Shown here piece after piece: positions 1 to 8,886 of a stretch of DNA of 64,000 nucleotides (the first letter of the stretch is position 1; the number at the start of each line of letters is the position of its first letter). The notes beneath the pieces were generated by a model, which saw only the letters and a list, made by a program, of their open reading frames with translations, did not search any database and had not been told where the DNA came from. Source of the stretch: CAWJLE01 sp963843645 (GTDB lineage Bacteria; Chloroflexota; Anaerolineae; DAOTYC01); contig CAWJLE010000003.1 of NCBI GenBank assembly GCA_963843645.1, forward strand, positions 248,001 through 312,000, in the 5' to 3' direction. A program made the translations under genes and the position numbers.

Positions 1-208
1 TTCCAGGACAGACATCGCAGCACAGACCGCACCCGGTGCACTTGGACGCGTCAATCACTGGCTCATGGGATGTGAAGATATCAATGACCAGTGCCCCAGC
101 TGGACAGACACCAACACACGCACCGCAACCGCAGCAGAGACCGTTGTCGATGACTTTTGACTTTAGGTCAGTGTAGTGTGCCTCTGGTTTCCCGCGATCA
201 ACACCCAT
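1..208 (-). CDS. 4Fe-4S ferredoxin domain, N-terminus of FrhB/FdhB-like protein (partial)
   Basis: The reading frame starts at 208 with an AAGGAAG ribosome site 8 bases upstream and runs off the left edge after 69 codons. It shows two ferredoxin cysteine groups, CCGCGACVGVCP and CTGCGLCCDVCP, each binding a 4Fe-4S cluster. This arrangement right at the N-terminus is typical of coenzyme F420 hydrogenase/dehydrogenase beta-subunit-like proteins, which are often encoded in polysaccharide clusters beside acetyl- and pyruvyltransferases. The redox reaction in such clusters is not settled. It begins one base after the stop of the acyltransferase remnant, so it belongs to the same minus-strand operon. 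The family call rests on the N-terminus only. Confidence 0.7.
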   Translation of the reverse strand, partial: MGVDRGKPEAHYTDLKSKVIDNGLCCGCGACVGVCPAGALVIDIFTSHEPVIDASKCTGCGLCCDVCPG

Positions 209-209
209 A

Positions 210-437
210 TTAGAGATCTTCCTTTGACCGATTCTCCATGGCTGTAGGCGACTTGATGATTAGCGCCGGATTGCCAGCAGCGAAGATATTGCTCGGAATG
301 GACTTGGTTACCACAAAATCTACCCCAATGACAGAGTTTTCGCCGACAGTGCTGAAGTGCTCCTTCTCCACAGGTGATCTTACTTGGCCCTGGATGAGGC
401 TCTGCTCCTGATATCGAATGAATCGTATGCGCTTAAC
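210..437 (-). pseudogene. C-terminal remnant of a hexapeptide-repeat acyltransferase
   Basis: Read on the minus strand, an open stretch of 75 codons ends at a TAA (212-210). It contains GENSVIG, then VVTKSIP and AAGNPA, the hallmark end of left-handed beta-helix O-acetyltransferases of the maltose/serine acetyltransferase type. An in-frame TGA at 440-438 closes the frame upstream. No start codon with a ribosome site is visible, and the N-terminal two thirds of a normal enzyme (about 180-220 residues) are missing. It is best read as the tail of a deleted gene whose product would have acetylated the surface glycan. Its stop lies one base before the ferredoxin gene start, a spacing inherited from an intact operon. 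Confidence 0.65.
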
Positions 438-450
438 TCATCTATCTCTC

Positions 451-470
451 GCATGGAGTTAACTCCATGC
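451..470. repeat. Perfect 20-bp palindrome
   Basis: GCATGGAGTTAACTCCATGC reads identically on both strands. It lies 24 bases beyond the methyltransferase stop and 14 bases before the open frame of the acyltransferase remnant begins. As RNA it would make a 10-bp stem with almost no loop and there is no T-run, so an operator or deletion-junction origin is as likely as a terminator. Confidence 0.6.
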
Positions 471-493
471 TGCATCTTCACGGTGGTCAAAAG

Positions 494-1297
494 CTATTGT
501 TTTCGTGCGATAATAACGATTTCTCGAAACAAAGGGTTCAAGCACTGAAATTCACCAAGTACAATACCAATTACCCTGCAGATTGCCAATAAGGCTTTAC
601 GAAGAGGCATGAAGGGTTTGAGTGCTGGGTTTGCCAAACCGAACATCAGAAAATCGAAGATGAACAGCCAACACAGTCGAATCTCTTGGATGACGAAACC
701 GGCCGTACTCAGTTGTTCCTTAATCCCATAAAGAGTCTCATATTCATTAATCTCCAACATTTGACATTTTCTATTTCGGTTATAGATGCAGCGACGATTA
801 TGGACGAGTAAAATTAAGTAACCGTTTTGACGAAGGATATCATTCACACGTTTCAATGCCAGCGGTCGATTAGGCAAGTGCTGAAGTACAGAAATGTGGG
901 TGGCAATGTCAAAAGAATCGTCCCTTAGTCCCTGGAGATATTGAGCATCTCCCAAAGTGTAGGATAGCCGATCGCTTAAACCGCGTTCGGCGGCATTATC
1001 ACGCGAGATTTTGATATTATTCTCCGCGTAGTCAATTCCCCTGACGTTCGCACAATAGTCTGTCAAAACCTCTGCCCACACCCCCGTTCCAGTTCCGAAA
1101 TCAATTCCGTTTTCATGGGCTCCGGTTCTTTGCAGCCAAGTATTGATTATGCGAAGACGCTCTTGGTGATTGACCTGCGCGGCGTTCAGATGAGATGCAA
1201 GCAAACGTCGATTTCGACTTTCGGCAACTTTCTCGTAATGCAGCTTGACTCGGTCATAGGCTTTCTCTCCGTTTGGCTCTTTTCCTGTCATAATCAC
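494..1297 (-). CDS. Class I SAM-dependent methyltransferase
   Basis: A 267-residue protein. A helical N-terminal lead is followed by the SAM-binding motif I, GIDFGTGTGVWAEVL (about residues 63-77), an acidic strand end in VRGIDYAENN, a YTLGDAQYL segment (motif II position) and FDIATHISVLQHLPN (motif III/post-III). This is the Methyltransf_11/25 fold. The C-terminal third has a hydrophobic stretch (LCWLFIFDFLMFGLANP). Its start overlaps the flippase stop by four bases (ATGA), so the two are translationally coupled, and it sits in a polysaccharide operon. By context it may methylate a sugar or lipid-linked glycan; the acceptor cannot be read from the sequence. Confidence 0.8.
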   Translation of the reverse strand: MIMTGKEPNGEKAYDRVKLHYEKVAESRNRRLLASHLNAAQVNHQERLRIINTWLQRTGAHENGIDFGTGTGVWAEVLTDYCANVRGIDYAENNIKISRDNAAERGLSDRLSYTLGDAQYLQGLRDDSFDIATHISVLQHLPNRPLALKRVNDILRQNGYLILLVHNRRCIYNRNRKCQMLEINEYETLYGIKEQLSTAGFVIQEIRLCWLFIFDFLMFGLANPALKPFMPLRKALLAICRVIGIVLGEFQCLNPLFREIVIIARKQ

Positions 1298-2832
1298 TGA
1301 ACCTCAATAATCAAGTGCTCGTGTTCGATCGCTTCTGTAACAATGCCAGCATCGTGGCGGATAGCGAACCGGATGATTCCGCGGATTTCACCGAAACCAA
1401 AACGCGATACCATTGCAAACAAGACAGTACACAACAACATTAGGACTGCTGCAGGCAGCCAACCGGTCGGAACCAACCAGATACGCATGATGGTCATCAC
1501 CGCGCCAGTCAACACAGCGGCTTTATAAGAGAGCGGTAATTTACGCGAATTACTAAGTACAAAGAATACATAGAAAACGCCAGCAAGAGATGCGATTGAC
1601 ACACTAAGCATCTTCGCGCCTGCAATCGCCATGACGCCATATCCGGAGATAAATATCAACGTCAAGGCAACCTGGCCTAGCATATTCAGAAACTGTTGCG
1701 TGAACATGAAGACATTCTTCTCCATACACGTGGTAATGACTAGTGTGGAAGTGTTCAGTGAGCGAATAATGCCAACTAGACCAAACAAGGTCAAGAGATA
1801 AGCATATCCGACATACTCTTGTCCAAATAGACCGAGAATCTCCCGACTGAAAGCCATTGTAACCAATGACATGAGGGTGATCGGCACAGTGGTCCAGCGA
1901 CCGAGGATAGAAAAGGCTCGGTTGAAGACATCTTGATGGTTTGCACCTAGGAGATTGGCAAAAGTCGGGGTAATGGATGGTCTGAGTATCAAAAGAAATC
2001 TTTCTAGGAGGGCATTGATACTAAGTACTGCTTGATACATGCCGAGCCCTTTCAGATCTGAGATTGCCAGAACCGCCATGCGGTCGATATTGCCATACAG
2101 AAATGTAAAAACAGTGGCCATCATGGTTGTAAAAGAGAAAGCCCAGAACCCAGGCGGAAGGAACCAGCCGGGTCGCAACTTGAATCGTTGATCGCGGACT
2201 AGGCTGATCACGCAGATGATCATTGCAAGGATATACCCAGCAGCAAAGCCGCCAAGGATATACGGCAGGCTATTGTCAACCAGTGTGTCTCGCTTGAAGA
2301 AAAACATAATCGCAACGATTGGGAGCAGCATCAACCGCATCATCTGACGAGCAACGGCTGTTGTCTGGATGAGCATCAGGCCCGTGCCCGTATTCACGAG
2401 CGTTTCAGTCGCTACGACCAGGATTGCCAGGGAGACAAACCATAAATAGCCGCGCATATCGAATTCCTGCTGTAACACGAATTGGAAGATATTTGGGAAC
2501 AACCAGAAGAGGCTAAGAGACGCAGCCATCATAGCCAATAGAATCAACATATAAGAGAAAACAAAACGGCCTCGAGCCTCGGCATCAGAGATTTTCGGCA
2601 TAAACACCGACAATACAGGCTCTCCACCATACAAGACAAAGGTCGTGATGACACCGATCAGCATCTGCGCCAGAGCGTACGTGCCCAGCACGGTAGGTCC
2701 GGCTCGCCCGAGCATGAGCGCGATCAGAGCAGCCGCCGGCATGCCTAGCCCATTCGTCACGAGTAACCACTTAGCGCCTATAATGCTGCGGTTCTTGATT
2801 TCGTTTACGCTAAGGCTAAGCGTATCGGCCAT
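1294..2832 (-). CDS. Wzx-type oligosaccharide flippase (MOP/MATE superfamily)
   Basis: A 512-residue polytopic membrane protein with about 12-14 hydrophobic segments and few charges between them, the length and profile of polysaccharide flippases (RfbX/Wzx, PF01943/PF13440). These move undecaprenyl-linked repeat units from the cytoplasmic to the outer face of the membrane. The N-terminus has the usual short basic lead (KNRSIIGAKWLL) before the first helix. The start at 2832 has a GGAGAGGACG ribosome site. It lies one base after the 472-residue hydrolase-like gene and overlaps the methyltransferase by four bases. Glycosyltransferase, sugar-nucleotide and Wzz genes in the same operon support the role in a Wzy-dependent pathway, though no Wzy polymerase is visible here. 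Confidence 0.85.
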   Translation of the reverse strand: MADTLSLSVNEIKNRSIIGAKWLLVTNGLGMPAAALIALMLGRAGPTVLGTYALAQMLIGVITTFVLYGGEPVLSVFMPKISDAEARGRFVFSYMLILLAMMAASLSLFWLFPNIFQFVLQQEFDMRGYLWFVSLAILVVATETLVNTGTGLMLIQTTAVARQMMRLMLLPIVAIMFFFKRDTLVDNSLPYILGGFAAGYILAMIICVISLVRDQRFKLRPGWFLPPGFWAFSFTTMMATVFTFLYGNIDRMAVLAISDLKGLGMYQAVLSINALLERFLLILRPSITPTFANLLGANHQDVFNRAFSILGRWTTVPITLMSLVTMAFSREILGLFGQEYVGYAYLLTLFGLVGIIRSLNTSTLVITTCMEKNVFMFTQQFLNMLGQVALTLIFISGYGVMAIAGAKMLSVSIASLAGVFYVFFVLSNSRKLPLSYKAAVLTGAVMTIMRIWLVPTGWLPAAVLMLLCTVLFAMVSRFGFGEIRGIIRFAIRHDAGIVTEAIEHEHLIIEVQ

Positions 2833-4251
2833 TTACAAACGTCCTCTCCACCTCGAATGGATGCGACTATACAGGCGCGGTGGGTAGATCGAAGCCCAAG
2901 CCACTGCCCTTTTTTTAGTATAGAAATAGAGTCCCCAGCTCCGCGGCGGCCACCAAGAAATAATCTGAACGCGTTTTGGCGTATCTCGATATATGAAACG
3001 ACTATTCAAAATCCAAATAGTTCTATCGCAGCGTTTGATATCGATCTGATTCGGATTCATAACGAGGCGAGTCAGATACTCGAACCATTGAGCGTTCCAG
3101 TTCATGGATGCAGCTACGTCTTCCCAGACCACGCCGCCATTGTTCCGTTGCGGAAGGCCTGTATCGTTCTTGCCCACAAATCCCGGAAAGGAACCATTAG
3201 CGTGCGCCCGGCCGAGGATCGACGAGATCGTATCTTCGGCCACCGCCTGGGCTCCGAGAAGAGTTATGACTTCATGGAGTCCCACCAAGATCATACCTAT
3301 CCCGGCGACGAATTGTGGCTTCCTCTCAATTTCCCCTTGCTTCGTCGTGTGATAAAACAGGCGCGTATCTGGGTCGCGCATGGCGAGGAGGAATCGGCTC
3401 TGCGCGCGGATGATTTCAGCAAACCGCTCGTCGCCCGTCGCCTGATACAGCGCCCAGAATCCTCGCAAGGATAGTCCGGTATACAGGGTGACGTAGTTGT
3501 CGGGCTTGCGTTGGCTTGTGGTGAACTGATAAGACAACCCACCGGGTGCCATCCAGTCGGATGAGGAGTCGTTGGCCATCGTTGTTCTTCCGGTCAGCAA
3601 TTTCTCGTTCAACGCCTGAGTGTCATCCCATCGTTTTAGCAGCCACTGCCCGACGCACAAAGCCCGATCCCGGAATTCGATGTCACCGGTGACATCATAG
3701 ATAGCCAGAAGTGTTTCGGCTGCCATCGTATTGAAATTCACGACAAACCGGTCCTCGTGAGGACTCCAATAATCGACTTCTGCAAACTTGAACGCCCCCT
3801 CGCTTTCGACCCATAGGACATCGAACCAGTAGCGCCGCACATGGTCGACGGCGATGCGAAGGTATTTTTCGCTCCTGGCTTGGTCAACAAGATCGGCGAC
3901 TGACAAGAGTGCGCAAACACCCAGCGCGCAACTGACCAACGAGTGAAACCGATCATCTTCATGGCCCGTATAGAGTATCTTGCCAGTCTCGGGATCGTAG
4001 TGACTGACGAGAAGGTCAGCGGCCAACGTCATAGCGTCACCCCAGCGCAGTTCGCGGCTCTTGCGATAAAGATTGCCGTAGCCCCGAATCATCGCTGACT
4101 GGGTCCACGCCGTATCGTGGACGCGGTCCATACGTTTTGCTTCCGTGCGATGCACCACAAATCCGTTATACGCACCTCGCTGGTCTCGCCACGACTCCAG
4201 CCAGCCGACAAGTGCTCCCAACGCACTGACAATTGCCTCTTGATCGATCAC
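2833..4251 (-). CDS. Six-hairpin (alpha/alpha) glycosidase-like protein
   Basis: A 472-residue soluble protein without signal peptide. Repeated helical hairpins with tryptophan- and aromatic-rich turns (AYNGFVVHR, DTAWTQSAMIRGYGNLYR, DRFHSLVSCALGVCALL, VVNFNTMAAETLLAIYDVTGD, YVTLYTGLSLRGFWALYQATGDERF) resemble the six-hairpin glycosidase superfamily, which includes unsaturated glucuronyl hydrolases and the catalytic domain of glucuronyl C5-epimerase. The exact family is not recognised. It starts at a GTG overlapping the oxidoreductase stop (GTGA). A cytoplasmic carbohydrate-processing enzyme inside a capsule operon could trim or epimerise lipid-linked or imported uronic-acid oligosaccharides. 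The last 60 residues (rich in W, R and Y) look unlike the rest. Confidence 0.6.
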   Translation of the reverse strand: MIDQEAIVSALGALVGWLESWRDQRGAYNGFVVHRTEAKRMDRVHDTAWTQSAMIRGYGNLYRKSRELRWGDAMTLAADLLVSHYDPETGKILYTGHEDDRFHSLVSCALGVCALLSVADLVDQARSEKYLRIAVDHVRRYWFDVLWVESEGAFKFAEVDYWSPHEDRFVVNFNTMAAETLLAIYDVTGDIEFRDRALCVGQWLLKRWDDTQALNEKLLTGRTTMANDSSSDWMAPGGLSYQFTTSQRKPDNYVTLYTGLSLRGFWALYQATGDERFAEIIRAQSRFLLAMRDPDTRLFYHTTKQGEIERKPQFVAGIGMILVGLHEVITLLGAQAVAEDTISSILGRAHANGSFPGFVGKNDTGLPQRNNGGVVWEDVAASMNWNAQWFEYLTRLVMNPNQIDIKRCDRTIWILNSRFIYRDTPKRVQIISWWPPRSWGLYFYTKKRAVAWASIYPPRLYSRIHSRWRGRL

Positions 4252-5270
4252 GGGCCTATATCTCCATATTCTCGGTAGACTGAGCCGACAACACTCATCG
4301 CTGCCGCCGCTTCCACTGCACCGGTTTCCGGATTCTGCCCACGTTCAATGCAATCGGCCAACTCAATGAATTGTGTGACACTGCCGGTTAATCCTTTAGG
4401 TTTTATCCTTTCTACACCTAACTCGTCACGGGCGACGCAGAGAACCTGACCATCTGTGACAAGTTGCCCATCATCGAAGAACACCTCTAAGCGCAGGTGC
4501 CTCGGCGTTGAGAAACTGGTTGATACACTGCTATGAACACCGTTACTGAACGACATCGAAACACAGGCCCAGTCAGGCTCCTGCGAACACCGATTGAGGT
4601 TCACTGTCCATCCCTGCGCGTGTTCGGGCAGTCCAAATAGATATATCAGCAGGTCAATGCAATGAACCCCCAGTTGTTCCATGCTGCCACCGGGGCATGC
4701 ACAGGCATCGTCCCGCCAATCATGGCGAGACGTACGATCAAGAGTGTAGACGGTTTGTGCGTAGATAGGCCGACCCAAAACTCCACTTTCCAAAATGCGC
4801 TTCATCTCTCGGAAGACTGGCTCACGGCGCATTTGATGGCCTACCTGCAGCGTGACCTTTCGCTCATCGCAGTATTGTCCCAATTCTCTGCAGACCGAAG
4901 CATGAGAGGCCAACGGCTTCTCAACGAAAACATGTTTTCCCGCGTCGGCTGCGGCTTTCACTATGTCAGCATGAAACTGGTTGGGAACGGTGACGGCCAC
5001 AGCTTGACAACGAGAATCGCTAAGTACATCATCAAGTTGATCGTAGCATCTCGTGCTGAATCGGTCGGCAAATCGACGGGCTGATTGCGTTTGGATGTCG
5101 TATACGCCATGGATGCAGAATCTTCGAGAACGCATAATGTTTGCGGCGTTCGACGCACCCCACCCGCCAACACCGATCAGTCCAATACCTAGCGGTCCCC
5201 GATTTGCCTTAAGGGTAAAGCGATCGTAGACGGTTTCGACTGTCTGTTGTAAAATACGCATCTTTCTCAA
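4248..5270 (-). CDS. Gfo/Idh/MocA-family NAD(P)-dependent oxidoreductase
   Basis: 340 residues. The Rossmann motif GIGLIGVGGWGASNAANI (about residues 27-45) is followed by VEKPLASHASVC, which carries the EKP catalytic lysine motif conserved in glucose-fructose oxidoreductases and inositol dehydrogenases. VTVPNQFHADIVKAAADAGKHV is also typical. The C-terminal alpha/beta domain has GGSMEQLGVHCIDLLIYLFG. These enzymes oxidise or reduce a hydroxyl on sugars or sugar nucleotides. The start may be the TTG at 5270 or, more likely, the ATG three codons in (MRILQQ). With WecB/WecC upstream and an epimerase next door, a step in making a modified nucleotide sugar is the likely job; the substrate is open. 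Confidence 0.8.
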   Translation of the reverse strand: MRKMRILQQTVETVYDRFTLKANRGPLGIGLIGVGGWGASNAANIMRSRRFCIHGVYDIQTQSARRFADRFSTRCYDQLDDVLSDSRCQAVAVTVPNQFHADIVKAAADAGKHVFVEKPLASHASVCRELGQYCDERKVTLQVGHQMRREPVFREMKRILESGVLGRPIYAQTVYTLDRTSRHDWRDDACACPGGSMEQLGVHCIDLLIYLFGLPEHAQGWTVNLNRCSQEPDWACVSMSFSNGVHSSVSTSFSTPRHLRLEVFFDDGQLVTDGQVLCVARDELGVERIKPKGLTGSVTQFIELADCIERGQNPETGAVEAAAAMSVVGSVYREYGDIGP

Positions 5271-5288
5271 TCAAATGTCCCTTACTTG

Positions 5289-6266
5289 CTAATAACCTCG
5301 CCGGTATTCTTCGATGGCTTCTTTCAGACCAACCGCTGGCATCCATCCCACTTGAGCACGCAACTTCCGTGTGCTGTAACGCAGATGACGTGTGTGGAAA
5401 TAGTATTCGGCCAACGCATATCTCACGGCTAGCGTCTCTGTACGACCGCATAGGGCTCGATACACGGTCTGGCTTAACCGTGTCAGCCAGAAGCCCGCCT
5501 TGCCGATATGCCAGGGAGTGTACCGCAGAATGTCATACCGCATCTTAAGCGTATTCAACTCATGCAATGTTGGCTGCTCGTCCACAACCAAAAAGACGCC
5601 CTGCGCCTCGGGATGCTCACCGACTCTGGCGACCGCTTCTGTGAAACTGGCGATATGCACTAGAGGAACGCGCTGGCGCATATCGACGACAACGCCGCGC
5701 CTCAGCCATGTTTGAGCAATAGCGAAGTGCCTATGGCCGTAGATCAAACCCGGTCGCAAAATGACCAAACGAGTCGAATTGCGCCCGGGACGGCCCTGTA
5801 GGATTTGCTCTGCAAGCCATTTGCTTCGGCCATAGAGTTCGCCTTCAACGTGATAGGGGGGCGAAGACTCATCAAGTGTTTCTTCCCCACGGCGATTCCT
5901 GTATCCTAACGCGGCCACACTGCTTACATAGATAAAGCAGGTCACCCCATGTTCAGCCGCCTGATCGAACAGTGACGCGGCCCAGTCTCGATTTACTTTC
6001 AAGAATTCGTCCCAGGCACCGCTGTTTCCCACCTTACCTGCGCAATGCACAATGATATCTCCAGCTGACAAGATAGATGGCATGTCCTCATAGGTGCAGC
6101 AGGATATCCCTATCTCATCGAGATGTCTGAGAGGTCTTCCAGAACGCGTAACGCCAAACACGGTATCACCCAGACGATGAATTCTCTCGCATAACTCGCC
6201 ACCAACATAACCATTGGCCCCGGTTATGATCCAGCGTTGCGTCGAAAACTTCATGTCCTTGTTCAC
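5289..6266 (-). CDS. NAD-dependent epimerase/dehydratase (extended SDR)
   Basis: 325 residues. The N-terminal glycine motif is ITGANGYVGGELCERI (about residues 14-29). IVHCAGKVG marks the fourth strand, and VSSVAALG followed by YGRSKWLAEQIL gives the serine and YxxxK catalytic pair of short-chain dehydrogenases (Tyr and Lys near residues 145-149). It then has VILRPGLIYG, the usual substrate-side strand. Such enzymes epimerise, dehydrate or reduce nucleotide sugars. The GTG start overlaps the glycosyltransferase stop (GTGA); an ATG follows four codons later (MKFSTQ). It is 18 bases from the Gfo/Idh gene and may act in the same nucleotide-sugar route. The sugar cannot be named. Confidence 0.8.
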   Translation of the reverse strand: MNKDMKFSTQRWIITGANGYVGGELCERIHRLGDTVFGVTRSGRPLRHLDEIGISCCTYEDMPSILSAGDIIVHCAGKVGNSGAWDEFLKVNRDWAASLFDQAAEHGVTCFIYVSSVAALGYRNRRGEETLDESSPPYHVEGELYGRSKWLAEQILQGRPGRNSTRLVILRPGLIYGHRHFAIAQTWLRRGVVVDMRQRVPLVHIASFTEAVARVGEHPEAQGVFLVVDEQPTLHELNTLKMRYDILRYTPWHIGKAGFWLTRLSQTVYRALCGRTETLAVRYALAEYYFHTRHLRYSTRKLRAQVGWMPAVGLKEAIEEYRRGY

Positions 6267-7495
6267 ATTATGGCCGTTTGCTGGAACTGGAGCGCTAATG
6301 CCTCAGCAACAAACCGACTCCATGAGAATCGCTCTCGCACATCCTCTCGTGCACGACATGACATGGCGGCGTAATCTTGGTCGTCCAAAGAGAGAATAGT
6401 CTCAATCTTCTCAGAGAGCGTTCGGACGCTTACGTCCTTGGCCACGCTGCCTGTTTTACCATCTTGGATGATCTCCTCTGTTGCTGTCAGGATATGCGGA
6501 TGGCTGCCTCCATAACCAACAACCGGAGTGCCACATGCCAGAGCTTCCAGGAGTGTCTGCCCAAAGGGTTCAATAGTGCTTGGGTTCACAAACACGCGCG
6601 CCAGGGAATAAAAGCCGGGTAGCAGCTTAGACTGTCTGCCGGTAAAGATGACTTTGCCCTCTAATCCTATGTTCGAGACAAATGATCTAAGGCGAGCATC
6701 GTCTGGTCCGTCGCCAACGAGAACCAGGCGGCACTGCGTCTTCATCTGCGCAAACGCCTCCACTAACCCATACAGGTTCTTCATTGCGCAGAATCTACCG
6801 ACGAAGAGGATATTAGGTTCCACAGTAGAAATTCCGTATTTTTCCTGAATTTCGGAGAAGAATGACCTTCCGTTTCGCCGGGAGAAAATGTCTGTGTCCA
6901 CGCCCGGTCGGATGATTGCAGTCCGGTCGTGGATTTTCTGTCCATAGGATCTCTGCACGGCACGAAGCATGTTTTCGGAGAAGACCACAGGCCGAGAGGA
7001 TTGGAGAAGACGACGTTCGATAGATGAAGCGGTGAAATAGTGGAATGGCCACAGTCCGAGTAGCAGGAGCCTTCGTTGCCAAGGCATGCCTTTCGTTCGC
7101 AGGAACAACGAGTCAGCATCCAGTCTCGCTGTTACCGGAAGGATGTGGAGGAGACAACCTCGGTATCCCGATCGAACTACTCCCCAGCCAACAGCTGTCG
7201 AACGAGACCAAATTGCGTCAGGCTGGAATTCTTCAAGAACCGCGGGAATTGCATGCTGCACGGTTATTACCTGTTTGGCTAATCGTTTGTGAGGCCATCG
7301 AGTCGGCGTGTAGGGGACACGAACAATTTCGATCCCTTCATGCTCCGTGCGGAGCGGCGCGTTTGGCGACGTCTGAAGACAGAATACCTTGACCTCGTGC
7401 CCGGCACGAAGTAGTTCGCGCCCAATGAACCGAAGTGAGTTTTCCACACCTCCAACGGTAGGGTACGCCGTGCTGTTTGCCAGCAGTACTTTCAT
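6263..7495 (-). CDS. Glycosyltransferase family 4
   Basis: 410 residues from the chosen ATG at 7495 (MKVLLANSTAYPTVGGVENSLR). The VGGVEN glycine loop near the N-terminus is the donor/acceptor loop of GT-B, GT4 enzymes. The C-terminal Glycos_transf_1 domain shows ILFVGRFCAMKNLYGLVEAF, LVLVGDGPDDARL and the EX7E motif region EPFGQTLLEALACGTPVVGYG. It adds a sugar, with retention, to a lipid-linked glycan on the cytoplasmic face. The frame is open 14 codons further up, but that extension has no ribosome site and spoils the normal GT4 N-terminus. The 101-base gap to the WecC gene is the largest in this part of the operon. Confidence 0.85.
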   Translation of the reverse strand: MKVLLANSTAYPTVGGVENSLRFIGRELLRAGHEVKVFCLQTSPNAPLRTEHEGIEIVRVPYTPTRWPHKRLAKQVITVQHAIPAVLEEFQPDAIWSRSTAVGWGVVRSGYRGCLLHILPVTARLDADSLFLRTKGMPWQRRLLLLGLWPFHYFTASSIERRLLQSSRPVVFSENMLRAVQRSYGQKIHDRTAIIRPGVDTDIFSRRNGRSFFSEIQEKYGISTVEPNILFVGRFCAMKNLYGLVEAFAQMKTQCRLVLVGDGPDDARLRSFVSNIGLEGKVIFTGRQSKLLPGFYSLARVFVNPSTIEPFGQTLLEALACGTPVVGYGGSHPHILTATEEIIQDGKTGSVAKDVSVRTLSEKIETILSLDDQDYAAMSCRAREDVRERFSWSRFVAEALALQFQQTAIM

Positions 7496-7596
7496 GACCC
7501 AAAAACCCCATTCGAATCGAGAGCCTAATGGCCTCACGCAGGCCAGCGTTTCGTCGCACGTCTCGGTGCATTGTCCACATATGATCTCTCACAAGA

Positions 7597-8886
7597 TCAT
7601 TCCGCAAACACATTTCGCGTGTCAACCCACAGCTTAGCCTGCGTCTGAAGTGCACGCCAATCGTAGACCCTATGATCCGTCGCGATGACCACACAGTCTA
7701 CGCTGCGCAACATGTCACCCAAATCCGACACAGACTCCATCACAACGCCATCGTAGTTCAAGGACAAAATGTATGGGTCGTGGTAGCTGACTGCCACCCC
7801 CTTTTCCTTTAGCAGCTGGATGATGTGCAGAGCGGGGGATTCACGGAGGTCATCTATGTCCTTCTTGTATGTCACACCTAGCACCAGCACCTGGCTGTTC
7901 GCCAGTGGCTTGCCTGTCTCATTCAGTCTATCCTGCACCTTGCCGACCCAATAAGCGGGCATTGCATCGTTCACCCTGCGCGCGCTCTGGATCAAGGGCG
8001 TCACCGATGGCGCAATCTGAGCGATGAACCACGGGTCCACGGCGATGCAATGCCCACCCACGCCGGGGCCTGGTTGAAGGATCCTTACCCGAGGGTGCCG
8101 GTTAGCCAATCTGATGGCTTCCCAGACATTGATGCCCACTTGCTCGGCCACCAGCGCAAACTCGTTGGCCAGGGCGATGTTTACGTCGCGGTACGTGTTC
8201 TCCATGAGCTTGACCATCTCGGCAGTCGTCGCGTCAGTGAGGAAGATCTGGCCAACGACGAACGAGGAGTACAGTTCCCTGGCCAGCGCGGCCGAAGCCG
8301 GGTTCGCCCCGCCGATGACCCGGTCATTGTGGATGAGCTCCTCCATGATGTGCCCGGGTAGAACCCGCTCCGGGCAGTGCGCTACGAGAAGACTCTCCGG
8401 ATGCGACTGCTCATCGCCCGTGCGCGCCACTTTCAAGCCGGAGCGTCCGAGGATGGGCAACAGGACGTCTTCCGTTGTGCGCGGTGGCACGGTTGACTCC
8501 AAGATGACCAGATTTCCCGGGCGAAGGTGCGGGACTATGGATTCTGCCGCTGAGATTACGAAACGCAGGTCGGCCACCGGATGTTCATCCCGACCATTTA
8601 CGCTCCTCCCTTCGGGCCTGGCCTTGAATGGGGTGGGGACAGCAATAATGAAGGCATCGGCTGGCCCTGGCCGGCAGTTGACGCAGAGGTTGCCGCTCTT
8701 GGTCGCCGCCTGCACCAGCGTCTTGAGGCCGGGCTCCTGAATGTGAATGTCCCCGTTGTTCAGGAGTTCGACAATATGGTCGTTGATGTCGACGCCAATG
8801 ACCTGGAGACCGTGTGTGGCAAACATGGCCGCCGTAGGTAGGCCTATATATCCAAGCCCTAAAACGCAAATTGTCTTCATTATCAC
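7597..8886 (-). CDS. wecC: UDP-N-acetyl-D-mannosamine dehydrogenase (WecC type)
   Basis: 429 residues. It belongs to the UDP-glucose/GDP-mannose dehydrogenase family: VLGLGYIGLPTAAMFATHG (NAD-binding, about residues 7-25), the catalytic cysteine segment PGPGVGGHCIAVDPWF (about residues 267-282) and VLVLGVTYKKDIDDLRESPAL in the C-terminal UDP-binding domain. The enzyme oxidises UDP-ManNAc to UDP-ManNAcA in two NAD-dependent steps. The gene overlaps the upstream WecB gene by four bases and both are needed to make ManNAcA from UDP-GlcNAc, so the function is well supported by context. Related UDP-GalNAc or UDP-GlcNAc dehydrogenases of the same family remain possible. It starts at GTG (or an ATG two codons later). 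Confidence 0.88.
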   Translation of the reverse strand: MIMKTICVLGLGYIGLPTAAMFATHGLQVIGVDINDHIVELLNNGDIHIQEPGLKTLVQAATKSGNLCVNCRPGPADAFIIAVPTPFKARPEGRSVNGRDEHPVADLRFVISAAESIVPHLRPGNLVILESTVPPRTTEDVLLPILGRSGLKVARTGDEQSHPESLLVAHCPERVLPGHIMEELIHNDRVIGGANPASAALARELYSSFVVGQIFLTDATTAEMVKLMENTYRDVNIALANEFALVAEQVGINVWEAIRLANRHPRVRILQPGPGVGGHCIAVDPWFIAQIAPSVTPLIQSARRVNDAMPAYWVGKVQDRLNETGKPLANSQVLVLGVTYKKDIDDLRESPALHIIQLLKEKGVAVSYHDPYILSLNYDGVVMESVSDLGDMLRSVDCVVIATDHRVYDWRALQTQAKLWVDTRNVFAE

